Source: Oceanospirillales bacterium
Lineage (GTDB): Bacteria > Pseudomonadota > Gammaproteobacteria > Xanthomonadales > SZUA-36
Reading direction: 5' to 3'
Length of the DNA stretch: 31,054 nucleotides
Assembly: GCA_003232965.1 (NCBI GenBank)
Contig: QIKG01000274.1
Span: 1 to 31,054, forward strand
In this document: positions 8,889 to 16,252 of the stretch, piece by piece
Layout of the letters: every line of letters begins with the position of its first letter
Position numbering within the stretch: position 1 is the first letter of the stretch
Position numbers and translations under genes: made by a program
The notes under the pieces: generated by a model
The model's database searches: none
Told to the model about the DNA's origin: nothing
What the model saw: only the letters and a program-made list of their open reading frames with translations

Positions 8889-9293
8889 CTAATTTCTGTT
8901 GTTCATTTTGTGCATTTCATTCAGCAAATACTGAACCGCTTGATCGGGACTGTAATCTAAATACAGGACCTCGTTGATGAACCTTTGACTTGCGTCTTTC
9001 AGGCGCTTTTCCTGCTCAGCTTTACTCAGCAGCTGCTTAGGTTCTGTGACAAAAACCCCAAGACCTTTACGTGATTCTAAAAGCCCCTGACTGGTCAACT
9101 CGGTGTAAGCTTTGGCAACGGTATTGGCGTTAATGCCAAGTTGCATCGCTAAGGCCCGAACACTGGGCAATTTACTCTCATGGGCAATATTACCGATGGC
9201 AATTTCCTTGCGGATCCCATCAACGATTTGTCGAAAAATAGGCCGGGTGTCCCCGGTGGCTATTTGAATGGCTAATGCAGTAGTTTTAGACAT
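8889..9293 (-). CDS. GntR family transcriptional repressor, YtrA subfamily
   Basis: This is a 134-residue protein with an N-terminal winged helix-turn-helix (about 15–85; RQIVDGIRKEIAIGN, LPSVRALAMQLGINANTVAKAY) and a short C-terminal helical dimerisation tail. That length and layout is typical of YtrA-type GntR regulators, which control the ABC transporter genes they precede. It is first in the operon. AGGA lies just before the ATG, and the promoter upstream is overlapped by a palindrome. Autorepression lifted by an envelope or peptide signal is the likely mode, inferred from the subfamily. Confidence 0.92.
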   Translation of the reverse strand: MSKTTALAIQIATGDTRPIFRQIVDGIRKEIAIGNIAHESKLPSVRALAMQLGINANTVAKAYTELTSQGLLESRKGLGVFVTEPKQLLSKAEQEKRLKDASQRFINEVLYLDYSPDQAVQYLLNEMHKMNNRN

Positions 9294-9308
9294 AGTCCTG
9301 CTTTTATT

Positions 9309-9333
9309 AGTGTACCAGATGTACTAGTACACT
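9309..9333. promoter_or_regulatory. Palindromic operator candidate for the GntR repressor
   Basis: The half-sites AGTGTAC (9309–9315) and GTACACT (9327–9333) form a perfect inverted repeat with 11 nt between them. A 12-bp perfect palindrome TGTACTAGTACA (9320–9331) is nested inside. The repeat covers the -10 and the expected transcription start, the classic place for a repressor. YtrA-type GntR proteins bind such palindromes as dimers. Confidence 0.6.
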
Positions 9334-9357
9334 ACATACACTCAATGAATGAGTCAA
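9329..9357 (-). promoter_or_regulatory. Sigma-70-type promoter of the gntR–ABC–peptidase operon
   Basis: On the minus strand, a -35 TTGACT (9352–9357) and a -10 TAGTGT (9329–9334) are separated by exactly 17 bp. The -10 is weak (matches at T, A, third T and last T), which suits a repressible promoter. It points into the gntR start at 9293. Confidence 0.6.
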
Positions 9358-9456
9358 GAAGAAGTTTTAGGTATAGAGGCTCTAATGCCTAGGCCTTGGG
9401 GGGATTAAATTAGAAGGTATAGTATTTAAGCTATTAATATCAATAGGTTATGAGAA

Positions 9457-9648
9457 TTATGAAAGCTCAATTTTCCAGTAGGGCGTTTCTCCAAAATATT
9501 GCGCCAGAAAATCCACCAGACTCCTTACCCGCTGTGATAAATGCCTTGTTTGTGGATAGATCGCATAACCACTTATATCGTTATTGGTTAAATACCTTGT
9601 CAAAATTGGCTTTAGTTGCCCCAGTTTTTTCGCGGGGACAGGCCCCAT
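9457..9648 (-). pseudogene. LysR-type regulator, C-terminal remnant
   Basis: About 60 codons encode a segment matching the end of a LysR substrate-binding domain: GQLKPILTRYL, then the hallmark AIYPQTRHLSQRVRSLVDFLAQ and a terminal fragment (FGETPYW). The DNA-binding domain and most of the effector domain are missing; reading upstream in the same frame meets a stop within three codons. The remnant lies between the gntR promoter and the end of the acyltransferase gene. It is a decayed gene, not a small functional protein. The plus-strand reading frame over the same bases has no family features. Confidence 0.7.
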
Positions 9649-9694
9649 CCTTTCTCAAAAAGATACCCTGTTTACGACATAAGGTATTTGTTGA

Positions 9695-10570
9695 TTAATA
9701 AAACCTCGGCTCGTTATTAGGCCGTAGCCCAAAGCGTTTGTAGGCCCAGAGGTATTGTTTGGGGTCCACGGCTATGCAGTTTTCTACACCGTGGTTGAGG
9801 GCTGCTAAGGCAGTTGGCTGGTCGGCTGAATAGATAGCCTCATCAGCGGGCAAAAAATGTAACTCGAAACCTTTGCCACGCGGTAGGCGACTCATCACTA
9901 CAAAAACCACTCTTGCCCCAGTGCGCTGCACCAGGTTGGGGATCAGCGTCTGGGTCAGGGCCGGTACGCCGTAGAAAGGTGCGAAAGCACCATCGCCTTT
10001 GCGGGGTTGCTGGTCGGGCAATACGGCAACGACTTTTTCGCTTCTTAAGCCCTTTAACAGGCTGCGTAATCCACGGGTATTAGCTGGTACCGGTTGCCCA
10101 CCACCCCGTTGGCGTTTTTCATAGATTAGTTTATCAAGCACCGGGTTACCGGATGGTTTGTACAGGAAGATAACTTCATCGGGAAACAGTAGTGGCAAAT
10201 AGCATGCGGCCCATTCCCATGCGCCGCAATGCGGGGCGGCAAGAATCAGACCCTTGCCGGCTTTTTTGGCTTCATCGACCAGCTCCATACCGTGTACTTT
10301 TCTAACTTTGGAAGTGATTTTATCAACCGGCCAATACCAGTTGGCGCCTGTCTCAAAAATTGATTTAGCAAATTCGTTTAGAGAAGATTTAACCAATTGT
10401 TCGCGCGCAGTATCGGACTGCTCAGGTAAACACATGGATAGATTTTTTCGACTGACCTCGCGATGGCGCTTCGACAAACGCAGCAACTGGCCAGCAGGCC
10501 AAGCCATAAGATGGATTACCGGCAGGGGAAACCAGGAGATAAAGCGTAAAAACCAGGTGAATGCGCGCAT
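9695..10570 (-). CDS. LpxL/LpxM-type lipid A acyltransferase
   Basis: This 291-residue inner-membrane acyltransferase belongs to the late lipid A (HtrB/MsbB) family, which adds secondary acyl chains to Kdo-lipid A. An N-terminal hydrophobic helix (about 5–30) anchors it, and the HX4E catalytic motif is HCGAWE at 114–119. The ensuing YKPSGNPVLDKLI and LPDQQPRKGDGAFAPFYG segments fit the family. I start at ATG 10570 (MRAFTWF); a TTG three codons upstream is possible, but neither has a strong Shine-Dalgarno. Which acyl position it serves (LpxL or LpxM) cannot be told. It is divergent from dtd. Confidence 0.85.
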   Translation of the reverse strand: MRAFTWFLRFISWFPLPVIHLMAWPAGQLLRLSKRHREVSRKNLSMCLPEQSDTAREQLVKSSLNEFAKSIFETGANWYWPVDKITSKVRKVHGMELVDEAKKAGKGLILAAPHCGAWEWAACYLPLLFPDEVIFLYKPSGNPVLDKLIYEKRQRGGGQPVPANTRGLRSLLKGLRSEKVVAVLPDQQPRKGDGAFAPFYGVPALTQTLIPNLVQRTGARVVFVVMSRLPRGKGFELHFLPADEAIYSADQPTALAALNHGVENCIAVDPKQYLWAYKRFGLRPNNEPRFY

Positions 10571-10580
10571 AAAAACCAAT

Positions 10581-10608
10581 GTGTAAATATATCCCCAACA
10601 GTTTACAC
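10581..10608. promoter_or_regulatory. Inverted repeat between divergent acyltransferase and dtd genes
   Basis: GTGTAAA (10581–10587) and TTTACAC (10602–10608) form a perfect 7-bp inverted repeat with 14 nt between arms. It lies in the roughly 70-bp divergent intergenic region, where both promoters must be. It may be a shared operator; I see no clear promoter match. Confidence 0.3.
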
Positions 10609-10640
10609 TGGGCTGCAGATAGGAACGAGATTAAATCACT

Positions 10641-11081
10641 ATGATTGCATTATTACAACGAGTTACCCAAGCCAGCGTGGTGATCGAGGGGGATACAGTT
10701 GCTGCTATTAAGCAGGGCTTGCTGGTGCTGGTGGGGATTGAAAAAAATGATACTGAATCCCAGCTGCTACGCCTGGCCGAGCGCTTGCTTAGTTATAGAG
10801 TTTTTGCGGATGTGGATGAAAAAATGAACCTTGATATACGCCAGATTAATGGTGACTTAATTCTGGTACCGCAATTTACCTTGGCCGCAAACACCAACAA
10901 AGGTAAACGCCCGAGCTTTTCATCGGCAGCACCTCCGGTACTGGGAAAACAGCTGTTTGAGCAGTTTGCGATAGAAGTTGGCAGGCGTTATAACAAAGTT
11001 CAGTGTGGCGTGTTCGGCGCTGATATGCAGGTGCAACTGATAAATGACGGGCCGGTGACTTTTTGGCTGCAGGTTGATTAA
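10641..11081 (+). CDS. dtd: D-aminoacyl-tRNA deacylase
   Basis: DTD hydrolyses D-amino acids, and glycine mischarged on tRNA-Ala, from tRNA. The 146-residue protein matches the full family length. It starts with the characteristic IALLQRVTQASV and has the cross-subunit motif NDGPVTF with the Gly-Pro pair near the C-terminus. The other active-site motif, usually SQFTLAAD, reads PQFTLAAN here, with the leading serine replaced by proline. The fold and remaining residues are intact, so activity is still likely. The gene is divergent from the acyltransferase gene and convergent with ntrC, with 33 bp between the two stop codons and no obvious terminator. Confidence 0.95.
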   Translation: MIALLQRVTQASVVIEGDTVAAIKQGLLVLVGIEKNDTESQLLRLAERLLSYRVFADVDEKMNLDIRQINGDLILVPQFTLAANTNKGKRPSFSSAAPPVLGKQLFEQFAIEVGRRYNKVQCGVFGADMQVQLINDGPVTFWLQVD

Positions 11082-11114
11082 ATTTATCAATACCGCCCCC
11101 TCTTCCGTCTGAAA

Positions 11115-12518
11115 CTATATCTTTAACGCCTGAATTTTCCGAGTCAGGGTATTTCGTGAGCAGCCTAACAACCTTGCAGCTTCTTTGCGCTGCTGCTTGC
11201 TTTGTTCTAAAGCAAGGTCGATCAATTCAGCTTCCATGGCGCGACCTGCGGACTTCAGCAGACCGGTTCGTTCTGCTAAAAGCTCCTGCATTGCCCAGTG
11301 CCGAAGGGCGTCGGTCCACTCGGCCGAACTTTTCTCCTGCCCAGTAAAATTGTTACCCTCGCATATTTCAGTCGGTAAGTCTTGCGGGTAAATCTGCTCG
11401 GCGGGGGCCATTACACATAGTTGACGACACAAATTCTGCAGTTGTCGGACATTCCCCGGCCAGGGCAGAGATTCTAAAATTTGCAGGGCTTCCGAAGTAA
11501 TCGTTTTCCTCTCTAGAAGCATTTCCTTGGCATAGCGAGACAAAAATAGTTCACAAAATGCTGGGATATCTTGCCGGCGTTCACGCAATGGCGGCAACTG
11601 AATTTGTATAACATTAAGGCGGTGATAAAGGTCTTCCCGAAAACTACCATCGGCCACTTTGGCAGCCATATCCTGATGAGTTGCAGCAATAATTCGCACA
11701 TCGGCCTTGAGTAGATCACGACCACCCACGCGGTAATAATCCCCCTCGGCGAGCACGCGCAATAAACGCGCCTGCAGACTGATGGGCATATCGCCAATTT
11801 CATCCAGAAACAAAGTGCCGCCACGCGCCTGCTCGAAACGGCCTGTTCGGCGTTCAACGGCACCAGTAAACGCACCCCTTTCGTGACCGAAAAGCTCAGA
11901 TTCAAGCAGGTCTGCCGGAATCGCTGCGGTATTAATGGCCACATAGGGTTTGTCTGCGCGCGGGCTATGCTGGTGCAATGCGAGGGCGATTAACTCTTTG
12001 CCCGTGCCGGTTTCCCCGGTGAGCAATACACTGATATCGGTGCGCGATAACCTGCCGATAGTGCGGAAAACTTCCTGCATTGCAGGAGCCTCACCAATCA
12101 CCCGATCAGTATCGGTTTCTGTCTTGCTTAGCTGTGGTGCTGTGCTTTTTCGATCGACCAGCGCTAAGTTTACCGTCTCAATCACTTTTTCAAGATCGAA
12201 AGGTTTTGATATATATTCAAATGCCCCGCGCTGAAATGCACCCACTGCCTGATCCAGGTCGGAATATGCGGTAATAATTATTACGGGAATGTCATGACTT
12301 TCAGTCTGGAATTGTTCTAGTAGTTCAAAACCATCACCGTCCGGCAAGCGTAGGTCGGAAATAAGCAAAGCGGGTTGGTCGCGCTTTAAACGCTCTCGAA
12401 TCTGCTGAAGATTTTCAAAAACTTCGACCTGAAATCCAGCGGCATTCAAAGCTTTTCGCAATACAAAGCGAATTGATGGATCATCATCAACAACCCAGAT
12501 TATATCCACGCTAGGCAT
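11115..12518 (-). CDS. ntrC: Nitrogen regulation response regulator NtrC (sigma-54 activator)
   Basis: This 467-residue enhancer-binding protein has three domains. The receiver domain carries the phospho-acceptor Asp55 in ISDLRLPDGDG and Lys105 in SKPF. The AAA+ domain has Walker A GETGTGKE at 168–175, the sigma-54-contacting GAFTGA loop at 215–220 and Walker B GGTLFLDEIGD. The Fis-type helix-turn-helix at the C-terminus (about 430–467) reads RKEAARLLGCSRNTLTRK. It activates glnA and other nitrogen genes under nitrogen limitation when phosphorylated by NtrB. Its start overlaps the ntrB stop by 8 bp, indicating coupled translation. The likely targets include the -24/-12 promoter upstream of glnA in this window. 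Confidence 0.96.
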   Translation of the reverse strand: MPSVDIIWVVDDDPSIRFVLRKALNAAGFQVEVFENLQQIRERLKRDQPALLISDLRLPDGDGFELLEQFQTESHDIPVIIITAYSDLDQAVGAFQRGAFEYISKPFDLEKVIETVNLALVDRKSTAPQLSKTETDTDRVIGEAPAMQEVFRTIGRLSRTDISVLLTGETGTGKELIALALHQHSPRADKPYVAINTAAIPADLLESELFGHERGAFTGAVERRTGRFEQARGGTLFLDEIGDMPISLQARLLRVLAEGDYYRVGGRDLLKADVRIIAATHQDMAAKVADGSFREDLYHRLNVIQIQLPPLRERRQDIPAFCELFLSRYAKEMLLERKTITSEALQILESLPWPGNVRQLQNLCRQLCVMAPAEQIYPQDLPTEICEGNNFTGQEKSSAEWTDALRHWAMQELLAERTGLLKSAGRAMEAELIDLALEQSKQQRKEAARLLGCSRNTLTRKIQALKI

Positions 12519-13647
12519 TTACTAAGTTTATTGATTCAGTCGGGATGATGGGTAGCAGTAGTTCAAATTTACTACCTTGCGCTAATCGCTTATAGACCAG
12601 TTCGCCCGTATGCTGCTGGGCTATTTGCTGGGCAACGGCTAGCCCTAAACCGTGATTACTGCCGGTTTTTTTGTCTGACTTTTGACCCGAAACTAGCGGG
12701 GTAAACATATCGGCTTCTATTTCACCTGGGACCCCAGAACCATCATCTATAACGGTAATACTGACTACAGTTGCATAGCGAACACCGTGACAGGGGTAGT
12801 TGTGTCGGATGCGTGTTGTCAGCGTAACCTTTCCGGCTCCGGCCTGTACGGCATTCGCCAATAAATTGAGAAATAATTGCTGTAGGGCATCTGCATTGCC
12901 ATTGAGCAAGGGAATAGAAGGGTCAAAACTCAACGCCAGTTCAGGTGGAGCAGATAACTCGTGGCGTAACAACTGCCAGGCGTTTTCAATCACCTGTGGG
13001 AGCCTAACGGAATCAATCTGCAGCTGCATATCCTGCTGGCCTAATTGCTCGACCAAAAGGTTCAAGCGATCAACCTCACGAATTATCAATTCTGCACAAG
13101 CTACTAATTCTGTATCCATTTCGGCGGCAGTTAGTTCCGCTGCCAGCAACTGGGCGGCACCACGCATACCGCCAAGCGGGTTACGAACTTCGTGGCAGAG
13201 GGTGCGCCGCAACAACGCCAATGATTCCGTTTGTATTGTTTGACGGGCAGCACGGGTAAGTAATTGCCGGTCTGCCTCCGCATGTAGTTCCAGCAGCATA
13301 TCACCTGCAGCATTCATCGGTCTTAGCCAGCAGTCAGCTATAAATTCCCTGCCGTCGGCCAGCACCAACTCCTGCCCCCGCATTAGCACCATTTGACCGC
13401 TATTAGCTACTTTCTCTATTTGCGGTCCAATTTCTGCACTGCGGATTAAGACTTCTGGTAACACACAACCCTTTAAGCGCTTACGGCTGCGGCAAAACAA
13501 CTCTTCTGCAACCGGGTTTGCATCGATAATTTTCCCAGCGGCACTTAACAACAATAACGGCAATGAAAGCTTATCGAAAACATCATCAGATAAGTGCGAA
13601 TGAGCTACCGCAGGCCCAGAGGCATTGATGGAAAAAAGCTCAGCCAC
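12511..13647 (-). CDS. ntrB: Nitrogen regulation sensor histidine kinase NtrB
   Basis: NtrB phosphorylates NtrC at low nitrogen and dephosphorylates it with PII at high nitrogen. It has an N-terminal PAS-like domain (LPLLLLSAAGKIIDANPVAE), a HisKA domain with CHEVRNPLGG (His about 152) and an HATPase domain with LLNLLANAVQAG and DDGSGVPG plus GLGLAVAQQI. No membrane segments are present, as expected. I prefer the GTG start at 13645–13647, which has GGGAG 11 nt upstream; a TTG nine codons upstream would give 387 residues. The gene overlaps the DUF4124 gene by 8 bp and ntrC by 8 bp, so the three are one unit. Confidence 0.94.
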   Translation of the reverse strand: MAELFSINASGPAVAHSHLSDDVFDKLSLPLLLLSAAGKIIDANPVAEELFCRSRKRLKGCVLPEVLIRSAEIGPQIEKVANSGQMVLMRGQELVLADGREFIADCWLRPMNAAGDMLLELHAEADRQLLTRAARQTIQTESLALLRRTLCHEVRNPLGGMRGAAQLLAAELTAAEMDTELVACAELIIREVDRLNLLVEQLGQQDMQLQIDSVRLPQVIENAWQLLRHELSAPPELALSFDPSIPLLNGNADALQQLFLNLLANAVQAGAGKVTLTTRIRHNYPCHGVRYATVVSITVIDDGSGVPGEIEADMFTPLVSGQKSDKKTGSNHGLGLAVAQQIAQQHTGELVYKRLAQGSKFELLLPIIPTESINLVNA

Positions 13648-14215
13648 CGCGTGGCCGTCTCCCGGGTACTGCAACAGCCTGGACTTGCTTCATGTGAAAA
13701 CGGGTTACCGGGCTACTGGCCATTACCCGACCTTTGCTGTTGATAATTCTCGCCTGTAGGCTGTGTTCGCCGCGATCTACATTGCTCAGAACCAAGGCAG
13801 TGCCTGCCATTATTGACTGCACTTCCCCATCTACACTGACCTGTAAACGGTCTCCGGGAGCTAGAGCACCTGGGAGATTAACCTGGATCATTACCTTGCC
13901 ACCAGAGCCCCAAATGCTTTCATCATCAGCCGGGCTGGAAATTGACAAACCACGGTAATTTCTTTTTACGACATCGGGCTCATCAACATCATCTTCGTTT
14001 TTACTGTTATAGCCTGTGAGTTTTGCCTCAGGACTGATAACACTCAAGCCCGGCAAATCCACCGGTTTGGCGTTTTGCGCCGGCGGAGTTTGGGTATACT
14101 CTATCGAGCCGTCGGCTTTGACGACCTTATAGAACTCCCCTGCCACAATACTTGCGCTGAGGCTGAGTATCGCCAGCGTCAATAAAATACTACTTGTACT
14201 GATAAATCCTTTCAT
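13640..14215 (-). CDS. DUF4124 domain-containing exported protein
   Basis: This is a 191-residue protein with a signal peptide (MKGFISTSSILLTLAILSLS, cleaved near SIVAGE) followed at once by the DUF4124 motif (FYKVVKADGSIEYTQTPP). An Ig-like C-terminal part (about 90–175) contains repeated strands such as RLQVSVDGEVQ and GEHSLQARIIN. A GGAGGT Shine-Dalgarno stands 4 nt before the ATG at 14215; a longer reading from GTG 14242 is less likely. Proteins of this type often sit between glnA and ntrB in gammaproteobacteria. The function is unknown; it should be periplasmic. Its stop overlaps the ntrB start, so it is part of the ntrBC operon. Confidence 0.85.
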   Translation of the reverse strand: MKGFISTSSILLTLAILSLSASIVAGEFYKVVKADGSIEYTQTPPAQNAKPVDLPGLSVISPEAKLTGYNSKNEDDVDEPDVVKRNYRGLSISSPADDESIWGSGGKVMIQVNLPGALAPGDRLQVSVDGEVQSIMAGTALVLSNVDRGEHSLQARIINSKGRVMASSPVTRFHMKQVQAVAVPGRRPRGG

Positions 14216-14229
14216 TACTACCTCCATTT

Positions 14230-14243
14230 CGTGCCCTGGCACG
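14230..14243. promoter_or_regulatory. GC-rich hairpin upstream of the DUF4124–ntrB–ntrC genes
   Basis: CGTGCC (14230–14235), CT, GGCACG (14238–14243) is a perfect 6-bp inverted repeat. It lies just upstream of the GGAGGT Shine-Dalgarno of the DUF4124 gene. It could be an RNA stem affecting translation or a regulator site; nothing decides between these. Confidence 0.3.
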
Positions 14244-14373
14244 ATCTGATTACAGGAACTACATAGCTATAGTATCACCAAGCCAGTAAAAGGCTTCAAC
14301 CTGGGCATGCCGGGTCGATGAATAACAGCTGTTTTACACCCTAGTTACAGATCGGCACGAATGCCTACTGAAA

Positions 14374-15783
14374 CTAGAGGGAGTAATACATATCAAATTC
14401 AACCGGGTGGGTAGCCATGCGCAAGCGGCTAACTTCACCCATCTTCAAGTTAATATATGCATCGATCATTGCATTACTAAAAACCCCGCCAGCAGTGAGG
14501 AAATCACGGTCGGCGTTGAGCGCATCTAGTGCCTGATCAAGGCTATGACAAACGGTTGGAATATTGGCGGCTTCTTCAGGTGGCAAGTCATACAAGTCTT
14601 TATCCATCGGCTCACCGGGGTGAATGCGGTTTTTTATCCCGTCCAACCCGGCCATCAGCATTGCAGCAAACATCAAATAGCCATTTCCAGTGGGGTCGCC
14701 AAAACGAATCTCAACCCGCCGACCTTTTGGATTGCTGACAAAAGGGATTCGGCAAGACGCAGAACGATTGCGCGCAGAATAGGCCAGCATAACTGGCGCT
14801 TCATAGCCTGGCACCAGGCGTTTATAACTATTGGTGGAGGCGTTGGCAAAGGCGTTTAAGGCCTTGGCGTGTTTGAAGATGCCGCCAATATAGAACAGGG
14901 CATCATCTGACAAGCCAGCATAACCGTCGCCATTGAATAAGTTGTTACCATCTTTAAACAGTGATTGATGCACATGCATACCGTTGCCATTATCCCCTAC
15001 TAACGGTTTTGGCATAAATGTTGCGGTTTTACCGTTGGCATGGGCGACATTATGAATCACATACTTCATGGTCAGCAGCTCGTCTGCTTTCTGCGTTAGG
15101 GTATTAAAACGGGTACCAATTTCACACTGCCCTGCAGTACCCACTTCGTGATGATGAACTTCAACTTCAATCCCCATATCTTCCATAACTTCACACATGG
15201 TCGCGCGCATATCATGCAGGGAATCCACTGGCGGGACTGGAAAATAACCACCCTTAACTCCTGGACGATGGCCGGTATTACTACCGCCATACTCGGCACC
15301 GGTATTCCAGGCCGCTTCTTCAGAGTCTATTGAATATGAAGCGCCGCGCATTTCATCGGTCCAACTCACATGGTCGAAGACGAAAAACTCAGGCTCCGGC
15401 CCAAAAAATGCGGTATCTGCAAGCCCTGTAGTTTGTAAATACGCCTCTGCGCGTTTTGCCAAGGAGCGCGGGCAGCGGTCGTAGCCTTCCATGGTGTTTG
15501 GCTCAAGCACATCACAGCGAATAATCAGGGTTGGGTGTTCAGTAAACGGGTCTAACACTGCGGTTGAAACATCCGGCATCAGAACCATGTCAGATTCATC
15601 AATACCTTTCCAGCCAGCAATGGAGGAACCATCAAACATTTTGCCTTCTTCAAACAAGTCTTCATCCACCGCACTGACCGGCAGACTTACATGCTGTTCT
15701 TTACCAATGGTGTCGCAAAACCTAAGGTCTACAAATTTGATATTTTCTGTTTCAATTGTTTTAAGCAGTTTTTTAACGCCCAT
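14374..15783 (-). CDS. glnA: Glutamine synthetase type I
   Basis: This enzyme makes glutamine from glutamate, ammonia and ATP and is the main ammonia-assimilating enzyme. At 469 residues it matches the bacterial GSI-beta class. Visible motifs include the beta-grasp start (FVDLRFCDTIGKEQHVSLP), DGSSIAGWKGI, the ATP-site segment PKPLVGDNGNGMHVHQS, the glutamate-site RNRSASCRIP, and the adenylylation loop KDLYDLPPEE whose tyrosine is modified by GlnE. It heads the nitrogen regulation cluster, with a 158-bp gap before the DUF4124 gene. An AGGAGA Shine-Dalgarno lies about 11 nt before the ATG. Regulation by sigma-54 and NtrC is supported by sites upstream. Confidence 0.98.
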   Translation of the reverse strand: MGVKKLLKTIETENIKFVDLRFCDTIGKEQHVSLPVSAVDEDLFEEGKMFDGSSIAGWKGIDESDMVLMPDVSTAVLDPFTEHPTLIIRCDVLEPNTMEGYDRCPRSLAKRAEAYLQTTGLADTAFFGPEPEFFVFDHVSWTDEMRGASYSIDSEEAAWNTGAEYGGSNTGHRPGVKGGYFPVPPVDSLHDMRATMCEVMEDMGIEVEVHHHEVGTAGQCEIGTRFNTLTQKADELLTMKYVIHNVAHANGKTATFMPKPLVGDNGNGMHVHQSLFKDGNNLFNGDGYAGLSDDALFYIGGIFKHAKALNAFANASTNSYKRLVPGYEAPVMLAYSARNRSASCRIPFVSNPKGRRVEIRFGDPTGNGYLMFAAMLMAGLDGIKNRIHPGEPMDKDLYDLPPEEAANIPTVCHSLDQALDALNADRDFLTAGGVFSNAMIDAYINLKMGEVSRLRMATHPVEFDMYYSL

Positions 15784-15874
15784 GATGTCTTTTCTCCTGT
15801 TAGCTGGATAATCTGTATTGTTTGACCCTTACGGATCGAAACTTTCGGTTACCGTATATATTCCTTTATAACAA

Positions 15875-15890
15875 TGCAGAAACCATGCCA
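15875..15890 (-). promoter_or_regulatory. Sigma-54 (-24/-12) promoter of glnA
   Basis: The minus strand reads TTGGCATGGTTTCTGCA. It has GG at -24 and GC at -12 with the correct 10-bp gap, compared with the consensus TGGCACG-N4-TTGCW. Transcription would start near 15864, leaving a leader of about 80 nt before the glnA ATG at 15783. Confidence 0.75.
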
Positions 15891-16031
15891 ATAAGGGCAA
15901 TTAACAATTCGTCAGCCGGCTCAACTAATTTCGATAATAGTCAGCATATAAACCCTTTTATCAACAAATAAACATGAATTAAAGGTTTTTAAATACCCAT
16001 CAACATTTTCACCTGCACCCGCGGGAGCCTA

Positions 16032-16048
16032 TGCGCCATTATAGTACA
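16032..16048. promoter_or_regulatory. NtrC-binding site candidate, proximal
   Basis: TGCGCCA-TTA-TAGTACA matches the NtrC consensus TGCACCA-N3-TGGTGCA at 11 of 14 half-site positions. Its centre lies about 175 bp upstream of the expected glnA transcription start. Confidence 0.55.
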
Positions 16049-16063
16049 TGCTGATGCTTTATA

Positions 16064-16080
16064 TGCACCATTATTGCGCG
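16064..16080. promoter_or_regulatory. NtrC-binding site candidate, distal
   Basis: TGCACCA-TTA-TTGCGCG has one perfect NtrC half-site and a weak second one. Its centre is 32 bp from that of the proximal site, the same spacing as the two strong NtrC sites of the E. coli glnA enhancer, which favours cooperative binding. The 470-bp gap between glnA and uppP is thus mainly a regulatory region. Confidence 0.5.
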
Positions 16081-16225
16081 TGAAGGAGTTTGGCGATAAA
16101 TTATTGATCCGCCTTCGCGGCTAGCGCGACGGGTTCATTGGTAATTCTACTGTGGGTTATGAGGTGCCGGGTCGTAGCCCAGCATGACGAACTTCTTATT
16201 GCCGTACTAGTAAGGAATTTTTAAA

Positions 16226-16240
16226 ATTATCGCAGATAAT
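16226..16240 (-). terminator. AT-rich hairpin after uppP
   Basis: On the minus strand ATTATC-TGC-GATAAT forms a 6-bp stem with a 3-nt loop, followed by TTT, 12 nt after the uppP stop. It is a weak candidate terminator because the stem is AT-rich and the T-run is short. Confidence 0.35.
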
Positions 16241-16252
16241 ACTCTGGTTTAA

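Noticed and set aside
9450..9698. Plus-strand 82-codon frame over the LysR remnant
   Set aside because: The opposite strand has clear LysR motifs, so this frame is a shadow.
14230..14250. Plus-strand TGGCACG as a sigma-54 promoter
   Set aside because: No GC at the -12 position and it points away from the adjacent genes; it is half of a hairpin.
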